64,000 bases of DNA from Latrodectus hesperus (taxonomy: Eukaryota; Arthropoda; Arachnida; Araneae; Theridiidae), in assembly GCA_037975125.1 (NCBI GenBank), contig CM075853.1:88546395-88610394 (forward strand), given 5' to 3'. The notes under the pieces are model-generated. The model saw only the letters and a list, made by a program, of their open reading frames with translations. It did no database searches and was not told where the DNA came from. The stretch's first letter is position 1; each line of letters opens with the position of its first letter. Below, one piece after another: positions 13,601 through 29,188 of this stretch. Both the position numbers and the translations under genes were made by a program.

Positions 13601-16600
13601 AACCAAGGAAAGCCTCGTTTTAATCTTTATTTATAAATTCTGAGAAACTATTTCCAAAATTTTCAATTATGTTGTATGAAATTGAAGCGTTTAATATTCC
13701 AACTAATGTAAAGGCTCATACCATATGTGAATTTGATGCAAAATATTTTATCAGATATGAATTATACTAGTAAGATTTATGAAAATTTAGATGAGGGATG
13801 TATAATGGCAGATATTGGACAATTGTGAAAATCATTTAATTACAAGAATAATTTATTACAAGAATTATTTTTCAGCCTCTTTCAGCATTTTAAAGGACAA
13901 AGTTAAATACATGAAAGTGCTGTCCAAAAAGTAGCAACATTAATATTGATAAATATACAGTTTTATGAGCATGAAAAGCATTGTAAGAAACAACTAAAAT
14001 AAATGAAAAATCCACTGGAAAACATGCATTTGCTCCTAGATTAGGGTGCTACCTCTAACAATAAAGAAAATCTTTTTTACAGAGTGTGATAGAAGTCCAA
14101 GATTGCATACCTACTTAGTGCCCACTAGGTAAAGTTCTGATACTTCTGCTCCTTGTAACTAATCTGTCATCCAAATGGTTAACTCTCTGGCTATTCAGCT
14201 ATTCAATTTTTTTAACACCAGCTTGAGCTTTAATGTTGTATGTCCACTTAAAACTGTAGGATCCAGTCTGACAAATCCTTGTGGGGGGGGCAAACATTGA
14301 TCTTGATACAAATTAAACCAAACTGCTTTTTGTGCTGAAAAAGTAATAAATGGATCCTATTAGCTAGTCATTTTAATAATAATAGTTTTATCTTCCAGTA
14401 TTTAATAGTTTGGCGAAAGTCTGTTTTACACATTTTGTTTAAGCTATTTAATTAGTGATAAGTAAAACTCTTTTTTAATACTTAATTTCATAGAAATGTT
14501 TAAATAGTTATTTAAGAAGCTAGGAAAAATTTATTAACAAAGATTATGTGTTGAAGTTGAAATAATTAAAGATTGTTAAAGTACTAAAAAAAAATTTTAT
14601 TTCTCATAATGTATGTTCAGTTATTGAAATTGTATTTTTCATTTATTATGTGTAAAAAGTTTTAGTATTGAATTGTTTGAATTGAATAATGTATTTCAGT
14701 TTATTTTTTTTATATATTTATAGTAAAATGGATCAAGAAAATACACAACTAGTATTTTCTAATAAACAACTGCAGCTTTTGTTAGTTTCACAGAAAGAAG
14801 ATAATGATGCAATCATAAAAGTGAGTGTTTCTGTAAATAACTATAAGTTAACCTTTTGTGAATTTTTCATGAAAGAATAAAAAAATTATATTTTGAGATA
14901 AGAACATGCTTAAATTTTATGGCTAATGCATCGTCAGTCTTAATAATATCTTGGGGGTTGTCCAAGTGCTAAAGGCTGTTATACTATTGATTTTTGGCCT
15001 GTCTTGGCTTAACTGTGAGCCAATGGGTTAGTGCTCTCACTTTTGATTCCAAAGTTTGTGTATTCCATTCTCGCATAGGGCTTGGATGTTTGTTGTATGG
15101 TTTGGACGTTAAACTTTAGGCTCTGATCTAATTATCTCTGATCTGCCAAAAGTACCAAATAAACCATTTGATATGTTTTACCTTTTCAGAAGACTTTTCA
15201 TAGATAATGTTAAATTTTTACCAAAACTATATCAGTTAATAAAATTATAAGATTTCATAATTTTAAGATAATAAAAATCAATTAATGATGGGGAATAGTT
15301 TTTATATTGCAGTTAGATTATAAATATGATTTTTGGCAGATTTGATTTCCTTACAGTGTTTAAAGATGTAATTTATTAAAACCAATAGACCATTTGAAAT
15401 ATTTCTGTTGTCTAGAAAGAAATTGTTATGTGGCATTGTAAGTAAATATCAACGTATTTTTAATGATTTTGTATTTCAAACTTGTACTACAAGAATAATT
15501 TCAGTAATTAAATTAATGTTTGTGTTTAATGGAATAAATTGAAAGAGTTGATATCATAATTACATTTTAAGTTTCCTTGAATGAAAAATTGAAATATGAT
15601 CGAGAAAAGTATCATTTCTGATAAAAGTTACCAATCTTTTTTGGATTATGAAGAAATGTAACTATTCATTGTGATGATTGTGAAGTGGGACACATAAAAG
15701 AGTTTCATTATAAACTAAACACTTTTCTCTGAAATTGCATCCTAAAAAAACTTGTTGTAAAATTCAAGTCTATGGAAAACAGCTTCATAAATTTTAAAGA
15801 CAGGTTGTAAAACAAATGTTAGCCCTCCTGCGCAAATATAATCATTAAGCAACAAATAGCAACCCTAGGTGGGAATTATTGTAAAACAATATTTCTTGGT
15901 TTCTATATTTGAAACTTTCCTTTACATCACATTTGAATTTCATATTGACTATTAAAACTAAAATTTCCTTGTAAAATTTTCAAATGTAAGTTAAATTTAT
16001 AATATTTTTATATGCTGTATTTTGTTTGCAATTTTTAATTTTTTAATTTTTTTTTATAGCTTTATGAGAAAACTCAATCTATTATCGTAGAAATAAAATA
16101 TCAACTGAAATTTGCTGATAAAGAAATGCAGGATTGCCAAAAAGTTAAGAGAGATGCAGTATATTTAACAAAGCAGTTATTGTTGTTGCAGGAATTAAGC
16201 AGTCAGTACAAAAATAAAATCGACCAGATGAAGGAGCCTTTGCAACCTGATTTACAGACTAAACAGTTGAATAATTCCTTGCTTGAAGATATTGATGGTA
16301 TTCTTAAGTTTAATGGTTCTTTCTGTGAAATATTTAATATGTGAATTTTCTTTTAAGTAGAATATAACACCAAGAATAATCAATTATTTAATTCCCAAAT
16401 TTTAACTTTAGACCATATAAAATTTTAATTAATATTAAGTAATTAAATATATTTTAAAGCAAAATTAAATCCTAATGTTTCAGCTTATAACTAGATTAAA
16501 TGTCTCCATTTTGAAGCATTTGCATATAAACTAAAGTTCTTTATAAATGATTTTAAAAAAATTGTGTGCATGTAACATAATTATAATTAATGGTAATTAA

Positions 16601-19600
16601 CTTTTTAAAAAAATATTTACAAAAATATTTTTGAGATCTAAATTTTCTTTAAGGAGATATTGATAAGAAGTTGAATATATTTGTAGAAGGTATATTTTAA
16701 AGAGCTGTTTTACAAAATATAATTTGAAGAAACTTTAGTAGGGAAAAAACTTTAAATCTGAGCATTTTTACTATATTTGTGGCACATTTTTTTCAGTGAT
16801 TTAAATTACCTTGCTAAGCAATATCAATGCATATATGTAAATGGATGTTTATTACTCTACAATAAGGAGCTGAATGCTAGAAAATCTGCACAAAAAATGC
16901 TATTATTAGAAAAAAAGAAACTGCTCTTACGATATAAATAGATTTGTTAACACACCAATCTAAACCATTCAATTCAAACTTGCAGGTACCAGCTGGACTG
17001 TGGACTCAGAAAACTTTTCTTAGAATTGTGTTGCATATTTTCCTATTATGGAGATGAGTGTTGTTGGTTGTGTATGTTAATAAAACTAATCACTTTTAAA
17101 CAATTACAATTTATTAAGGACGATTAAAAGAATGTGGAGAGCCATTACATGTGATTATGTTGGTCAGGAATCTGATTCCAAATGCATATGTTCGCTTGAG
17201 AACCCCTCATGCTTTTGGGTTCTCTCCCAGAAGCAAGAGGGGTCTTCCCAATATTGCATTCACTCTTCACTGAGGAAAAATATATATTACTGTAAACACT
17301 ACAGAGTATCCTCCAATGAGGGAGTCAACAATAACAAGTATTAGAAAATAAAATAATTTTGCAATACTCATAAATCAAGGACAATTATTGCGAGAAATAT
17401 GTACAAGATAATATAAAATGCAAATAAAAAGTAATAGAGAAAATAAAATGAATAGAAATCATTTATACAATTGATTAATTAATTAAAATAAAGGGAAAAT
17501 AAAAGCAAATAATTGTGAATAATATAAATGTAAAATAAAATAAATATTTATGTACTATAAAATTCATACAATATTTTAGGTATATAAAGAAAAATGTTTG
17601 GGAAATGCATATGCCTTCCTGATCTTGTTACAGTTAATTTTTCCACATTTTTATTTTTATTCTCATTTACAAAAGCTTGAATATTTTTATTTTCACTATT
17701 TGCTGATGTGAAACTTTCAGATTTTTCAGACTCTGAGAAAATGAAAGCAGGTTTGATGTGGTATATGTTAACTTTTTAATTTATATATCAAAATAGTAAA
17801 ATTTTTATCAGTTTTTGAAATTACTTTGTGGGATCCAGAGTATGTTTAAGAAAGAGATGGTATAACTTTATCAATATGTAGAAAAACATGAGAACAATTA
17901 TCTAAGGAAGGATGAATGTAAATAAAATTCAAATCGTGTTTACTTGTAGCTTTGGGATTTAAAGACTGCATCAGAGTTTTTAATTCCATGACATAAGTTG
18001 GAGTTGATGTTGCATTTGTAGATTTGGAAACAAAGATATCTGTAGGAATCGTAGATTAGTCCCATAAACAAATTCAGCACTAGTAGCTTCTTTGTCTTTT
18101 TTCACACGAGTTTGATAGGAAGAATTTAAACCTATTTGCTGTTTTTGTGGGCCATAATTGAACTTTTCAGATGATGGGAACATTCAATAATGTCGTTGGA
18201 CTGAGGATGGTAAGAAAGAAGATCTAATTCTATGAATTCCAAATGTGTGTGTATGAGTTCATGTAACAATACTGTTTCTAAGTTTCTGCCTTGATCTATA
18301 GTGATTGTGATGGGACATCCAAATCGGGAAATCCATCTCTTAAGGAGAGCTCTACAAGTTGATAGAGCTGTCATGTCAGTCATTGGAATTACTTCTTGCC
18401 ATCTTGTAAAGTGATCAATTATTGTCATACAATAATAATGGCCTACAGATGAAGGAAGAGGGCCAATGAAGTCTATATGAATGTAACTAAGTTATGCACC
18501 AGGTAAAGTATATGTAGAAGTAGGTGATTTAGTGTGTCTTTGATTCTTCAAATGTTGTCACTGTAAATGGAATTTTGTATCTTCTCATATTTAGTGACAC
18601 AAATTGTTTTGAAATGAGATTATGTGTTGTTGAAATTCATGGATGTGAGATATAATGAATATTTTAAAATTAAGTTGCTCAAAATAATTTGGAATAAAAG
18701 CTTTTGATATTTCAGAGGATGTATCAGAAATCAATTTAACATTTTCAAATGGAAAATATTTTTCTTTTAGTTGAAGTGATGATTTATTACTTTTTAAAAT
18801 ATTGGACAATTCATTGTTGTTTCATTGGGCAGAAGCTAAAGTTTTGTAATCAAAATCGTTTACTTTTGAAATTTCATTAATTTTTATTCTTGAAAAAGCA
18901 TCAGCTACAAAATTTTGTGTCCCTTTGACATTTTGAATATTAGTTGAAAATTGGGATATGAAATCGAGGTGATGAAGTGGTCTTGGGCTACACTTTTCTG
19001 GTTTCTGCTAGAAGGCATAAATAAGAGGTGTTTGATCCATATAAATAATAAAATCTCTTCCTACCAGTATTTATTTAAATTTTTCTTATTGTAAATTTTT
19101 AAAAGTTCACAATCGTAAATTGACCATTTCTGTTGAGATGATGTTAGCTTCATTGGTAGAATTGCCAGTAGTTTCTATTTGCTATCAAATGAGTGAGTGT
19201 TTCTCCAATTGCAAGATCAGAAGCATCTTCCCTAATTCTTAGTTTTGCATTAGAGGTATAGGATGATATAAAAGTGTTGCTTTAGCTAAGGCTTTTTTAG
19301 AATTTTCAAATGCTTTGTGAACTTCTGGAGTCCAAATGAGATGTTGTTCTTTTTGGATAGATTTTGCACTGTTAAATTTCTTGGTCTTCTTTTGTCATTT
19401 AAAAAATTTTATGATTGGTACTAATATGTGAGGAGCACAGCTTTGGACACGAAGAGGCGATAGAAATTAAATAGTCCAAGAAAACAATGGGGTTGAGTCA
19501 ATGTAGTGTGGGTTTCAAGAATTTTTAATAGTTTTCACTCAATCAGGAAGGTGTTCAAAACAGAAACTTTAACTCCTAAGAATTCTAGTGATTCTACTCT

Positions 19601-20683
19601 GAATATGCATTTAGAGGGTTTGAGGTGTTGAATTAAAAGTTTAAGATGTTGAAGAAGCTGCAATCAATATGTTATCTATGAATGTGTAAGCGAAATGTTA
19701 TCCTCTAAGTACTTTGTTGACCTCCAGATCCATCTTCTAAGGTCACTCTTCGACACATATTTCTAGCCACTCTCGATTTGAATCAGAAAGAGTGAAAAGC
19801 AATAAATTCTTTGAATGCATATGGCCCACTCACCAGGTGATTTCAATTTAATTTGTGGAACTGTATTTGTCATGAAGGACATAATGGCCTTTCATGAATC
19901 TTGTTTGCAGTTCCCATATCATCCTCCAATCAGAACTAATTGACTGTCTTTGGTACTATGTAGCTCCTGGGATTCAAACAGGTGAAATCAAGCTCTCTCA
20001 ACTGCAAAAAGTGTTAAAGTCTGGAACTAACTTGAAAGTCTGGAACATTGAAAGTCTGGAACTAATTTGGGGGTTTGCAAGCAATAACTGGGACATTATA
20101 ATATAAAAGCATTTGGATTAGTGATCTGTTCAGACCTAAACTCTAAGTAAAATAAAATTTCCTTGTTTACATCTACCTTCTCCCCCTTCCCCTTTTGTAA
20201 AACAAATACCATTCTATTGTTTTTTTTTTCAGATAAATTTATTTTTAAATATATTTTTTAAATTTTATAACATTTGGAAAATATTTTTCATATTTCACGT
20301 TATTAAATCATAAAATGATATTTTGAGGAAACAATTTTTTAAATGGAAATCAAAATTAATATTTTTAATCAGATTTTCTTATATTTTATAGTGGAATTTT
20401 ATTAGAAAACTATAGCCAAGATTATTTTTGGCTAATGTTTTTTTTACTATTCAAGGAATAAACTACACAATATAAGTCTCAAGCTTTTTTCTACCGGTTT
20501 CATTGAGCTTGAAAACTTTGGTAGAATTCTTGTAAAGAGGATTTTGATAGTGAGTGTATATTTATTGATTGTTTTTATTAAATTTTGTGTAACGTTGTTT
20601 GACTTAGCCCATAAATCAATGAATTGCAATATGAAGAGAAGTTATTCTTTCTGAAGAAAGTAATAATTCTCAATAATTAGTTG

Positions 20684-20722
<39 letters not shown>

Positions 20723-23700
20723 TTTCTCATTTTATTAATTTTTACTGCTGATAGCATGGAATTGATAAAAAAAAATGTTACTAAAAATAGTATATGAATA
20801 TTTTCTCAAGTAATGTAATAGATTTAAAACAATTTTTTTCTATTTGTTTTGTATTTACTGTAGCTTATATATAATTGTAATAAAACTCCTTAATCCCTTA
20901 GCAAAATATTTACTATAAATGCTTGTGCATTGGTTTGAATTATACATAGAAAATTTCATTTATTATGAATGTAAGCCATTTAGAAATATCAGTTTTATTG
21001 CAAAACATCTAAACTTCTTTGAATGTTGTCTAAAATCCTCGAATGAGTGTCTAAAAAAATTCAAAGAAAAGAATTAAAACTTTTGGTCTCCTAAAATGTA
21101 ACACCTAGAAATACAAAAGATATCACAGCAAAATTTACTTGGCATCTAACATGTCATATAAAGGACAAATGACTGAAATCATTACATCTTTTTTGGTGTG
21201 TATATTTACAAAATCAGTGGTTAGTGTAGCCACAATAATTGGCTATATCTGCTTTCACATGCTTTGGCATAGAACTAAAAAAGCTTTGGATGTATCCTTG
21301 AGGTATAGTAGCCCATGCTGCTTTCATGTATTGCAAAGTTGGTGTGGTGAACAATGAATGCATCTGAAGCCAGTTGCAAGCATGGAACACATAGCTTTGA
21401 TTTGCATCAGATGGGGAGTATGATATAAGGAAGCATATTAATCTGATAGGTAAAGCCCTCTTGAACATTTTGTGATATGTGTGGTTGTAATTTAACCTGT
21501 TGAGATATGGCTCATGGCAAACATCGAATGTATGGGAAGATTGTGGTATCCACCCCCTCAAAAATGTTATGTTGGCTGCTCAGTGTACCAGCAATGTATA
21601 TTAGAGGGATTTGAGATAGAAATCTGATACAATCCCAAACCATGATACTGGGTGAAGGACCAGTGTGGTTGGTTATACTGATCCTGAAACCACAATACAC
21701 ACACAACAGTTCAGCAGCCTCGTACCCTGATGAATCTCCCAGCCCCAATCCAACTGTTATAGTGTTGGAGGCAGAAGTGAGATTCATCTTTAAAGAAAAT
21801 GTCATTTCATTCTTTTGCCCATGTCCATTTTACCATTGAACATTCAAATGGTTATTCTTTTGAGTCAAGAATAAACAAATCTATAGACATATTGTGAATA
21901 TTCTACTCAGCTGCAAATTTTATGTAATGGCACAAAGGGACGTCAAAGAATGCATAACAATCTGAATCTGGTGTTTGTGATGTAGCTGGCTCAATCCATC
22001 ATTGCTATGAGCACTCTATGCTTCTTATCACTTATCATATACACTTGTGAAATGAATTTGGTATTGGCCTTGTTGCTGGACCATTCATTCCTGCATTCAG
22101 CGATTACAAATTCCCATCACCACTACTTGGCTTCATCCCACACTCAAAGAAATTGTTGATCGTTTGGATGCAGATTAAGTGTCCCAGGGAGAGATAATCT
22201 TCAATCCCAATATGGTAGTATTTTCAGTAAAAATCAGAAACTTGCTCGAATGATTATTGATGTCTTTTACAAGCATGGTTAAACAGCTTAGTAAAAAAAA
22301 ACATAGAGGCAGTTACTATTTTTTAAATCGGCAATCTCTTCTGCCTTCATGTTACACTTGCAGGTAGCACTAGTCAATCCTTGATATGCTAAAGATTTGC
22401 ATACCTTATTGCAGCAAACACAAAATGTGAATTTTACAGGATTTGTATACTTCCTTCTTATTGCATTTTAAATGGCTAACAATGGCTTTCAAGTTAAAGC
22501 TGGATCTACAAATTGTAGTTTCATTGAGAAAACACACATTTGCCTGCATTATGTGATCCAAAGTTGTAGATAAAAAATGCAACTAGTTCTTTAAGTTGAG
22601 CACCACTTGGGTTTTAATCTAAGTCAGAACTTTTATATTGCTTACTATTTTGATCTGTCATTATTATTCATTGACTATGATTTCCTTTTCTCATAAAATG
22701 CTAACATAATTCGTATCTCCTTGTGTGTTAATGCATTTGTTGTAGCAACATTTTGTTATTATTAATATTTTGTTTGTGGTCTACTGCAATTTGTAAATAA
22801 GACTTTTATAATTTATCTTTTCAAAATTTTATTGCTAATGTTAGTGTTTCTAGAAAAATATCATTTGATACTTAAAATTGTCACTATGTAATAAATAATG
22901 CAATTAGCATTTCTTAATTTTAAACTTTCTATCTTTTCTTTATATATGTAGGAGGATGTTAGTTATTAAAACCTTAAAGCAATTATTGGTTTACAACTTT
23001 ATCTAATATATAGGGAATATTTTTAGTGATTTATGTTTTAATCTAAAAATAAATTTTATAATTTGCAATATTTCTTAGAAGTGACATGTATGGACTTTTC
23101 AGTTGTTAAAATAAGAATGTCTTAGCAAATAATTAACAAAATGTTAAAATGATAAATGTATCTATTTTATTTATTTTTAAATACATCAATAATTTGTCTT
23201 TACTAGTTTACTTTGTTATATAAAAAAAACTCCTAACATCTTGAAAGACTTATGAAAATTTTAAATGTTTTGGACTAAAATTAGCTTTTAAATATTTGCT
23301 TTGTCATAAAAGCAATTAATCTATTATATAAATGATTTTTGTTCAAATTTAAAAAATTCAGATGATTGTTTGAAACCACTACATAATATTTTTTATGTAT
23401 TTTTATACATTTTCTTCACAAATTTTAAAGTATCTCATTGCCATTTTCAGTTTCTTAACTTAGAACTTGTTTGTATTTTGCTTGGCCTCTAAAAATAATT
23501 GGGAAAAAAATTGCTTTACCTGCCTGTTTTTTCTGTACCTAATCTTGAGTTGAGCTCTTTCAGCTAGACAGAAGCAGCTGGGTGGGAGTCTTTGTAATTT
23601 AAAACCAGGGATCCAACAGATGACCCACTAATACTTAATCTACCCCCTCCCAGAGGTATCATTTCACTTGGAGGACAATGTGATCATGACGTACCTCAAC

Positions 23701-26700
23701 TGCCTTTAGTGAAAACAACATATCTTTAGTTAAGCAGGGATTTGAACTCGATGTCTTCTGATAATGAGAATGATGCTCTAAATAACCTGACCACAACAGA
23801 CTTAGCTTTGCATTTGTAATGAAAGGTTATTGCAGACATAGTATTCCTTTGACTGTTACTGAAAAATCTTTTATTGTTATGCATTTCTTATTTCTGTTAA
23901 TATGTCATAATTCACACTTACAGATTTAAAACAGAAGATAGAAACTCAGTCTGTTCTTCTCGATTCTTCAAAGGAGAAAATAATCGAATTAGAAAATTTG
24001 CTGTCACAAGCGGTAAGATAATTTCTAATAAAATTTAAAAAGTAATTCTGATAGTTATAAATAATAAACACTATTAATAATTATCAGGTTAACTTGCATA
24101 AATATTTTTAGAAGATACTTTTTTTTAACTATTTTCTGTGGTCAGCTATTGAAGTACATCATAGCAGTATTTATTGAATTTTAAACATATTTGAATTAAA
24201 GGATATCTCTTATACGATAGATTAAAAGTGTTATTATATTTGCATTTATTTATATGTATTTATAGATATAGTGTTTTGTTTTCCAAAATTTGTTGTGCTT
24301 ATATAAAATACGTTTTGGCATATTAACTATTGCAAGTCTCAAATGTCTTTAAATATTAGGTTGCTTATCTTATATTTACATTTATATATCTCTTCTTATA
24401 TGTGCTTTGTTTACATTAGATATTCATTTTTATGAACTCTCATAGGAAATAGTAAAATAGCTCTTAAAACAGTAAAGTGTAAGAGTTAATTTTGGTATCA
24501 AACTGATATTTGTAAATTGAAACTGATATAAGTAAAGTATTTAAAAAGTTATTTAGTATGTACTTTATATGAAACATGCAAAATATAATATTCTGTAAAG
24601 CAATTCTTAATTTCATTCTATTGATGAAAATTCAAGGTGCGTAATTAGCTATTTTCTTTTTAAAACTACATTTATAGAAATATATTTTTGTGTTTTTTGA
24701 TGTAGGAAAAAATTTAGCTGTAATTTTTCTTTAAAAAAAAGGTATTTCAATTACAAGCCAGTGAGCTGACTGTCAATTGTTAGCTTTACCAAGCCTCACT
24801 TGACAAGTGCTTTCTGCTTTGAATGATCTGATGTCACTCCAATTCAATATCTATGACGAAATTGCTCTATAATTGTGCTAGACATGTTGAATACGTTCTG
24901 ATCCAAGGACTATAAGATGAAATTTGGATTAAGCAGAAAGAATTTGGCAGGGATTGCTTTAAAAAATTTGAGACTTCAACTAGCATTATCCAATTAGAAG
25001 AGCTAAATATTTCTGAGATAAAAAAAATATCGATTGAAGTTTCTCCAACATAAAATAAAAAGAAGAAATTTTAAAACGAAAGTATGCAATAAAAACAAAA
25101 ATTATTCAATACAAATTGTTTGCACATGAAAATTAAAAAAACTTATTTATAGTATCATACTTGTCAGCTGTTCATAAACTCATAGTATTTACAAATTAGT
25201 GGTTCATGAAAACAAGTTTTACTAAATATATATATGTATGTATACTTATATGTTTAAATTAATTTAATTGAAGATTTCTGCTTATATTGCTTTGAATCCT
25301 TGCATTTTATTTTAGAAATTATCACAAACAGAGAGGATAAATTCAATTGAAACTATGGAAGGTTTCCATCAAGCTGAAATAATGGTTTGTATCTCTAAAA
25401 TTCAGATTCATCTTATTCTCTTCAATAATTTTGAACTATTACATTTGTAAATAATTCTTAGCATTAAATATTGGTTTGAATACTTTTTTCTTCTATTTTT
25501 AAATTGCTATTTTTTGCTGAATATAATATGGCTTCTGTTATGAGATGCTTTCTTAAAGAATTAATTGCACAATTTTTAGACAGGGTGAGTCACATTATTC
25601 TTATAATGTGTTTCTTGTAAGTCAAATGAAATATATTCAAGTTTAAGTCGCTAAATGTAAGTTATTTAAGATTCTTTGGACTTTATTAATATTTTGCATA
25701 ATAATTATATAATTGTTAATAATATAAATATTAAACAAGTGTATAAGTTGTCATTTTCTGGAAATGTCTTTTTAACCTTAGCAAAAATATAATGGAGATG
25801 CACCTGTAATCTGCCTGGAAGACTTAAGACTCACAACTTGGTTTTTATTTTCTAACTTGTATTAAAAGCTTAAAGCTAGCAAATTGATTGATATATGTAT
25901 TCATTCAAAGAATCTATATTGCCAAGATTTTTATTATTTTAGGTTTTAAATTATTTCAACAATTGTTATTTTTAAAGCATTATAGAATTTTCTCCTCTAA
26001 AAGCTACAAACTTTAATTTGGTGAAAAAGATGAAAGTTTTTATTCCTTGATTAAAAATAATTCTTTGTCACAGAAAATAAAAATTTTTTGTGACAAAGAA
26101 TTAGATTGTAGAAAAAGAATTAGACAGAAAAGAATTGCTGCAGCTTTATATAGAAATGAATTTTCTAATTACAAGCTGTGTATAAATTACTAAGTCCAGT
26201 AAGCAAATAAGAAAGAGTATTGTGTGATTATTTATTTCTGTTTAATTAGAAAATTAATTTTGCTTTACTGTATTAATTTTCTCAAAAATTGTAAATTTTA
26301 TAAAATATCAATTATGACTCTCTTTCATAAGTGTATTTTTTTCTTATATTATATGCTGTAATAAATTATAAAGCATATTTCAGAGAAATAAATATGTGAT
26401 TTAGAGCTGAAAACAATGTATACCTTGACTCTCATTACTTTCATCATTCTAACATCTTCTGCAATTTACCAGATAGTTGATGCCAACAGTATAAAATGAT
26501 TAACTTACTGACTTAATGAAGTCTTTCAAAAGCATATTGAAGACAAAGAGCTGTATAATTACTGAAACATGATGGTTCATTGGAGCTGAATTATTTATTA
26601 AGTTTTTATTTCGAAATTTTGCAACAAATCATTACTAATGTGTCCTTGATCAGCTTACAGCTTAAGATTTTGCATTGTCATGAAACAGTTTTACAGGGTA

Positions 26701-29112
26701 AAAATTTTTGCCACAAAGTGCAAGTTCTTAAAGGATTTCCTCATTCAGACAATGTAATTGTTGCTTATGCTGTTAATACTTTTTCTTCACGGAACATATA
26801 CCTGGTGCTCAAAACCTTTTTTGCAGTAAATGGTTCATTTTGATAGTAATGTTGTCAGGAAAACATCTATAGTTTCCTATTTGTTGTGATCTTAATATAT
26901 TCATTTTTTTTCTGTCATATGTTTCTTTTTTCTTGTGCTTCAATATCTGTGCCATCAATTTTTCTGCCACCTGAATATTTCTCATTTAGTGAAAATGATT
27001 AAAGGTAATATTTGTCATGTTTTTTTTTATTTATTTATTTTTTTTATTTATTTATTTATTTATTTATTTTTTTCCTAATCATTTGGCAAGTACTTTGTGC
27101 ATATTCAGTGCATCTTTATCAAATTGTGTTTGCAAATTTTATTGTGTTGTCTTCAATAGAAAACTGCTTCTTTCTTTACAAGTCAATGTTAAAATTGTGA
27201 TCTTTACAATGTAAAATTTGTAAATTTGCTTGTGGTTTTTAATTCTACTTCTTGCCCAAGAAGTGATTGAATGATGGAATTGCTTTTGCAGAAAATCAAT
27301 AGTTTTCATTGGTGATTTTGTCCAAATTTATTTTCTTTGGTTATATTCATAACGAATGCACAGTAACAAATTAATGTTACTTTGTATAACATTGTCACCT
27401 TTGATATTTCAATTTTATAAATCTTCCTGCAGTTTCTCTGTATTTTATAGATTTGAAATGGTTCATTACATACCAATACAATGCACTGATTTGTTTATTA
27501 CTTCACAGCATATGTTGCATAAAGCTCATTTTGTAATTTCTTTTTACACCCAATATATCTCTTAGAACCTATAAATTCTTAGGTTTTACTATTCCTTTTT
27601 ATCAGTCTTAGTTGAGCATTCTGATTATTTACTTTGTGTGTGATATTAGTTGCAAATTAAGATTAAATAATATTGGATGTTGAATTGTTTTTAATTTATA
27701 CAAATGGTGGGCACACATTTTTTGAATATTTTATTTAATAAATTTTATAGTTAACATTACTTCATAACCACTGTTTTCTTACTAATATTAATTATATGTT
27801 ATGCTTATTTTAAATTAAATATTGCTATGAAAGTGTGCTATATTTATTTTTAAAGATATTCATATTTATTGGTTATTTTTTATTTTAAACATATTTTTTT
27901 GCTAGAGAATATAGTGATATAAACTAATGAGTAAATAATATGATTAGTTCAAAATTTAGATTTTTTTAATTGAATTATAAAATTTCAAAAAGTATGACTT
28001 ATTTCATTAAATTAGTGTAAAAGAAACTTTTATATAATATGAAATAAATTTAAATGCAAATGATAATATGTAATACATACAAGTATTGAAATCAAATTAG
28101 TTTCAAGTACTAAAATAAGCATCTTTAATGGCAAAAAATGAACATGAATAAAACTGTAACGTAACCTTTAAATCTGAGATATGTTGTTGATTTTCATAAT
28201 ATAAATCTTTCCTCTATGATTGAGCTATTTATCTGAAATACGAGTTTTTATTAAAATGTATATATCTCTTGGAGTTTGTTTTAACTATTTTCAATTAAAC
28301 AAGATGTCGGTTTGATTAATCCCTCACTCTTCTCATACATTTTGTAGGAATTTGGAATTCCAGAGTATAAAATAATGAATAACAAAATAATAACTTCAAC
28401 AAATACATTATGCTGGAAATAATAAATGACTACATTTTCTAGAAATTTGGAAGCATGGATCCTGGAAAACAATCAACTGTACATAGAAAATGGTACAAGG
28501 AAGCGATTTCATGGAGTATAAATATTAATTAATTGTGAAAATGTGCTATCTATGTAACAAAGACGATAAAATCAAGAATGAGTCATGTTCTTGTATGAAA
28601 TATGGATACTACTTGCTACAGCAATGACTTATTGTATTTTTGAGGCACATGCTATCATAATTTGTACTTTGTTCAAGATCTACCATATCATTGAGGGCTG
28701 TCTTTTGTGTTAGTCATGCCTCGAACTTTCTTATTGGTAATATATGTAGAGAACTGTGTACGCAGAGAATACTTTTGGGCTAAGAAATCTTAGGCTTCAT
28801 ACAATGTGACTGCAGGCAAGAAAGATCTCAAGTATAACATTGGCTGGCATAAGGTCCACAAGAATGTAATCTATAATAAACCAATTCATTATGCCATATA
28901 TTTAGAATCAGTTAGCATTTTTAAAATTAATAATTATTGCAGTTATGAGAAGGTAAATGTGATATATGTTTTTGAAATGAATTGATTATTTGTTATCTTT
29001 ATAGGCATATGAAGAAAGATTAAGAGAACTGAAAAAAGTATCACTGGAGAAAAATGCTCATATCTTAAAACTTCAAGCAGATTTAGTTACACTTAAACAA
29101 AAATTAGGTAAT

Positions 29113-29188
<76 letters not shown>

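Larger units (their letters stand above)
16298..23923. other. TSC1 intron, 7.6 kb, transposon-loaded
   Basis: This intron holds a Ty3/gypsy fragment, a Tc1 pseudogene and a SINE, listed separately. The stretch 16,980-17,560 is less AT-rich in part but has no identifiable domain; its 70-codon frame (17132-17344) is not convincing. The stretch 22,160-23,560 shows nothing I can name. Confidence 0.6.
24013..29004. other. TSC1 introns around exon g
   Basis: Two introns (24013-25315 and 25385-29004) with no supported gene. The 87-codon frame at 26580-26843 shows no known domain. 28,550-28,880 is less AT-rich and may be an old repeat. Confidence 0.55.

Noticed and set aside
17132..17344. 70-codon + frame upstream of the gypsy remnant as gag or host exon
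   Set aside because: No recognisable motif and wrong strand relative to the gypsy pol.
26580..26843. 87-codon + frame in a TSC1 intron as a nested gene
   Set aside because: No domain, AT-driven composition and no splice or promoter context.
27012..27214. Small hydrophobic membrane peptides
   Set aside because: They are translations of a (TTTA)n/T tract.
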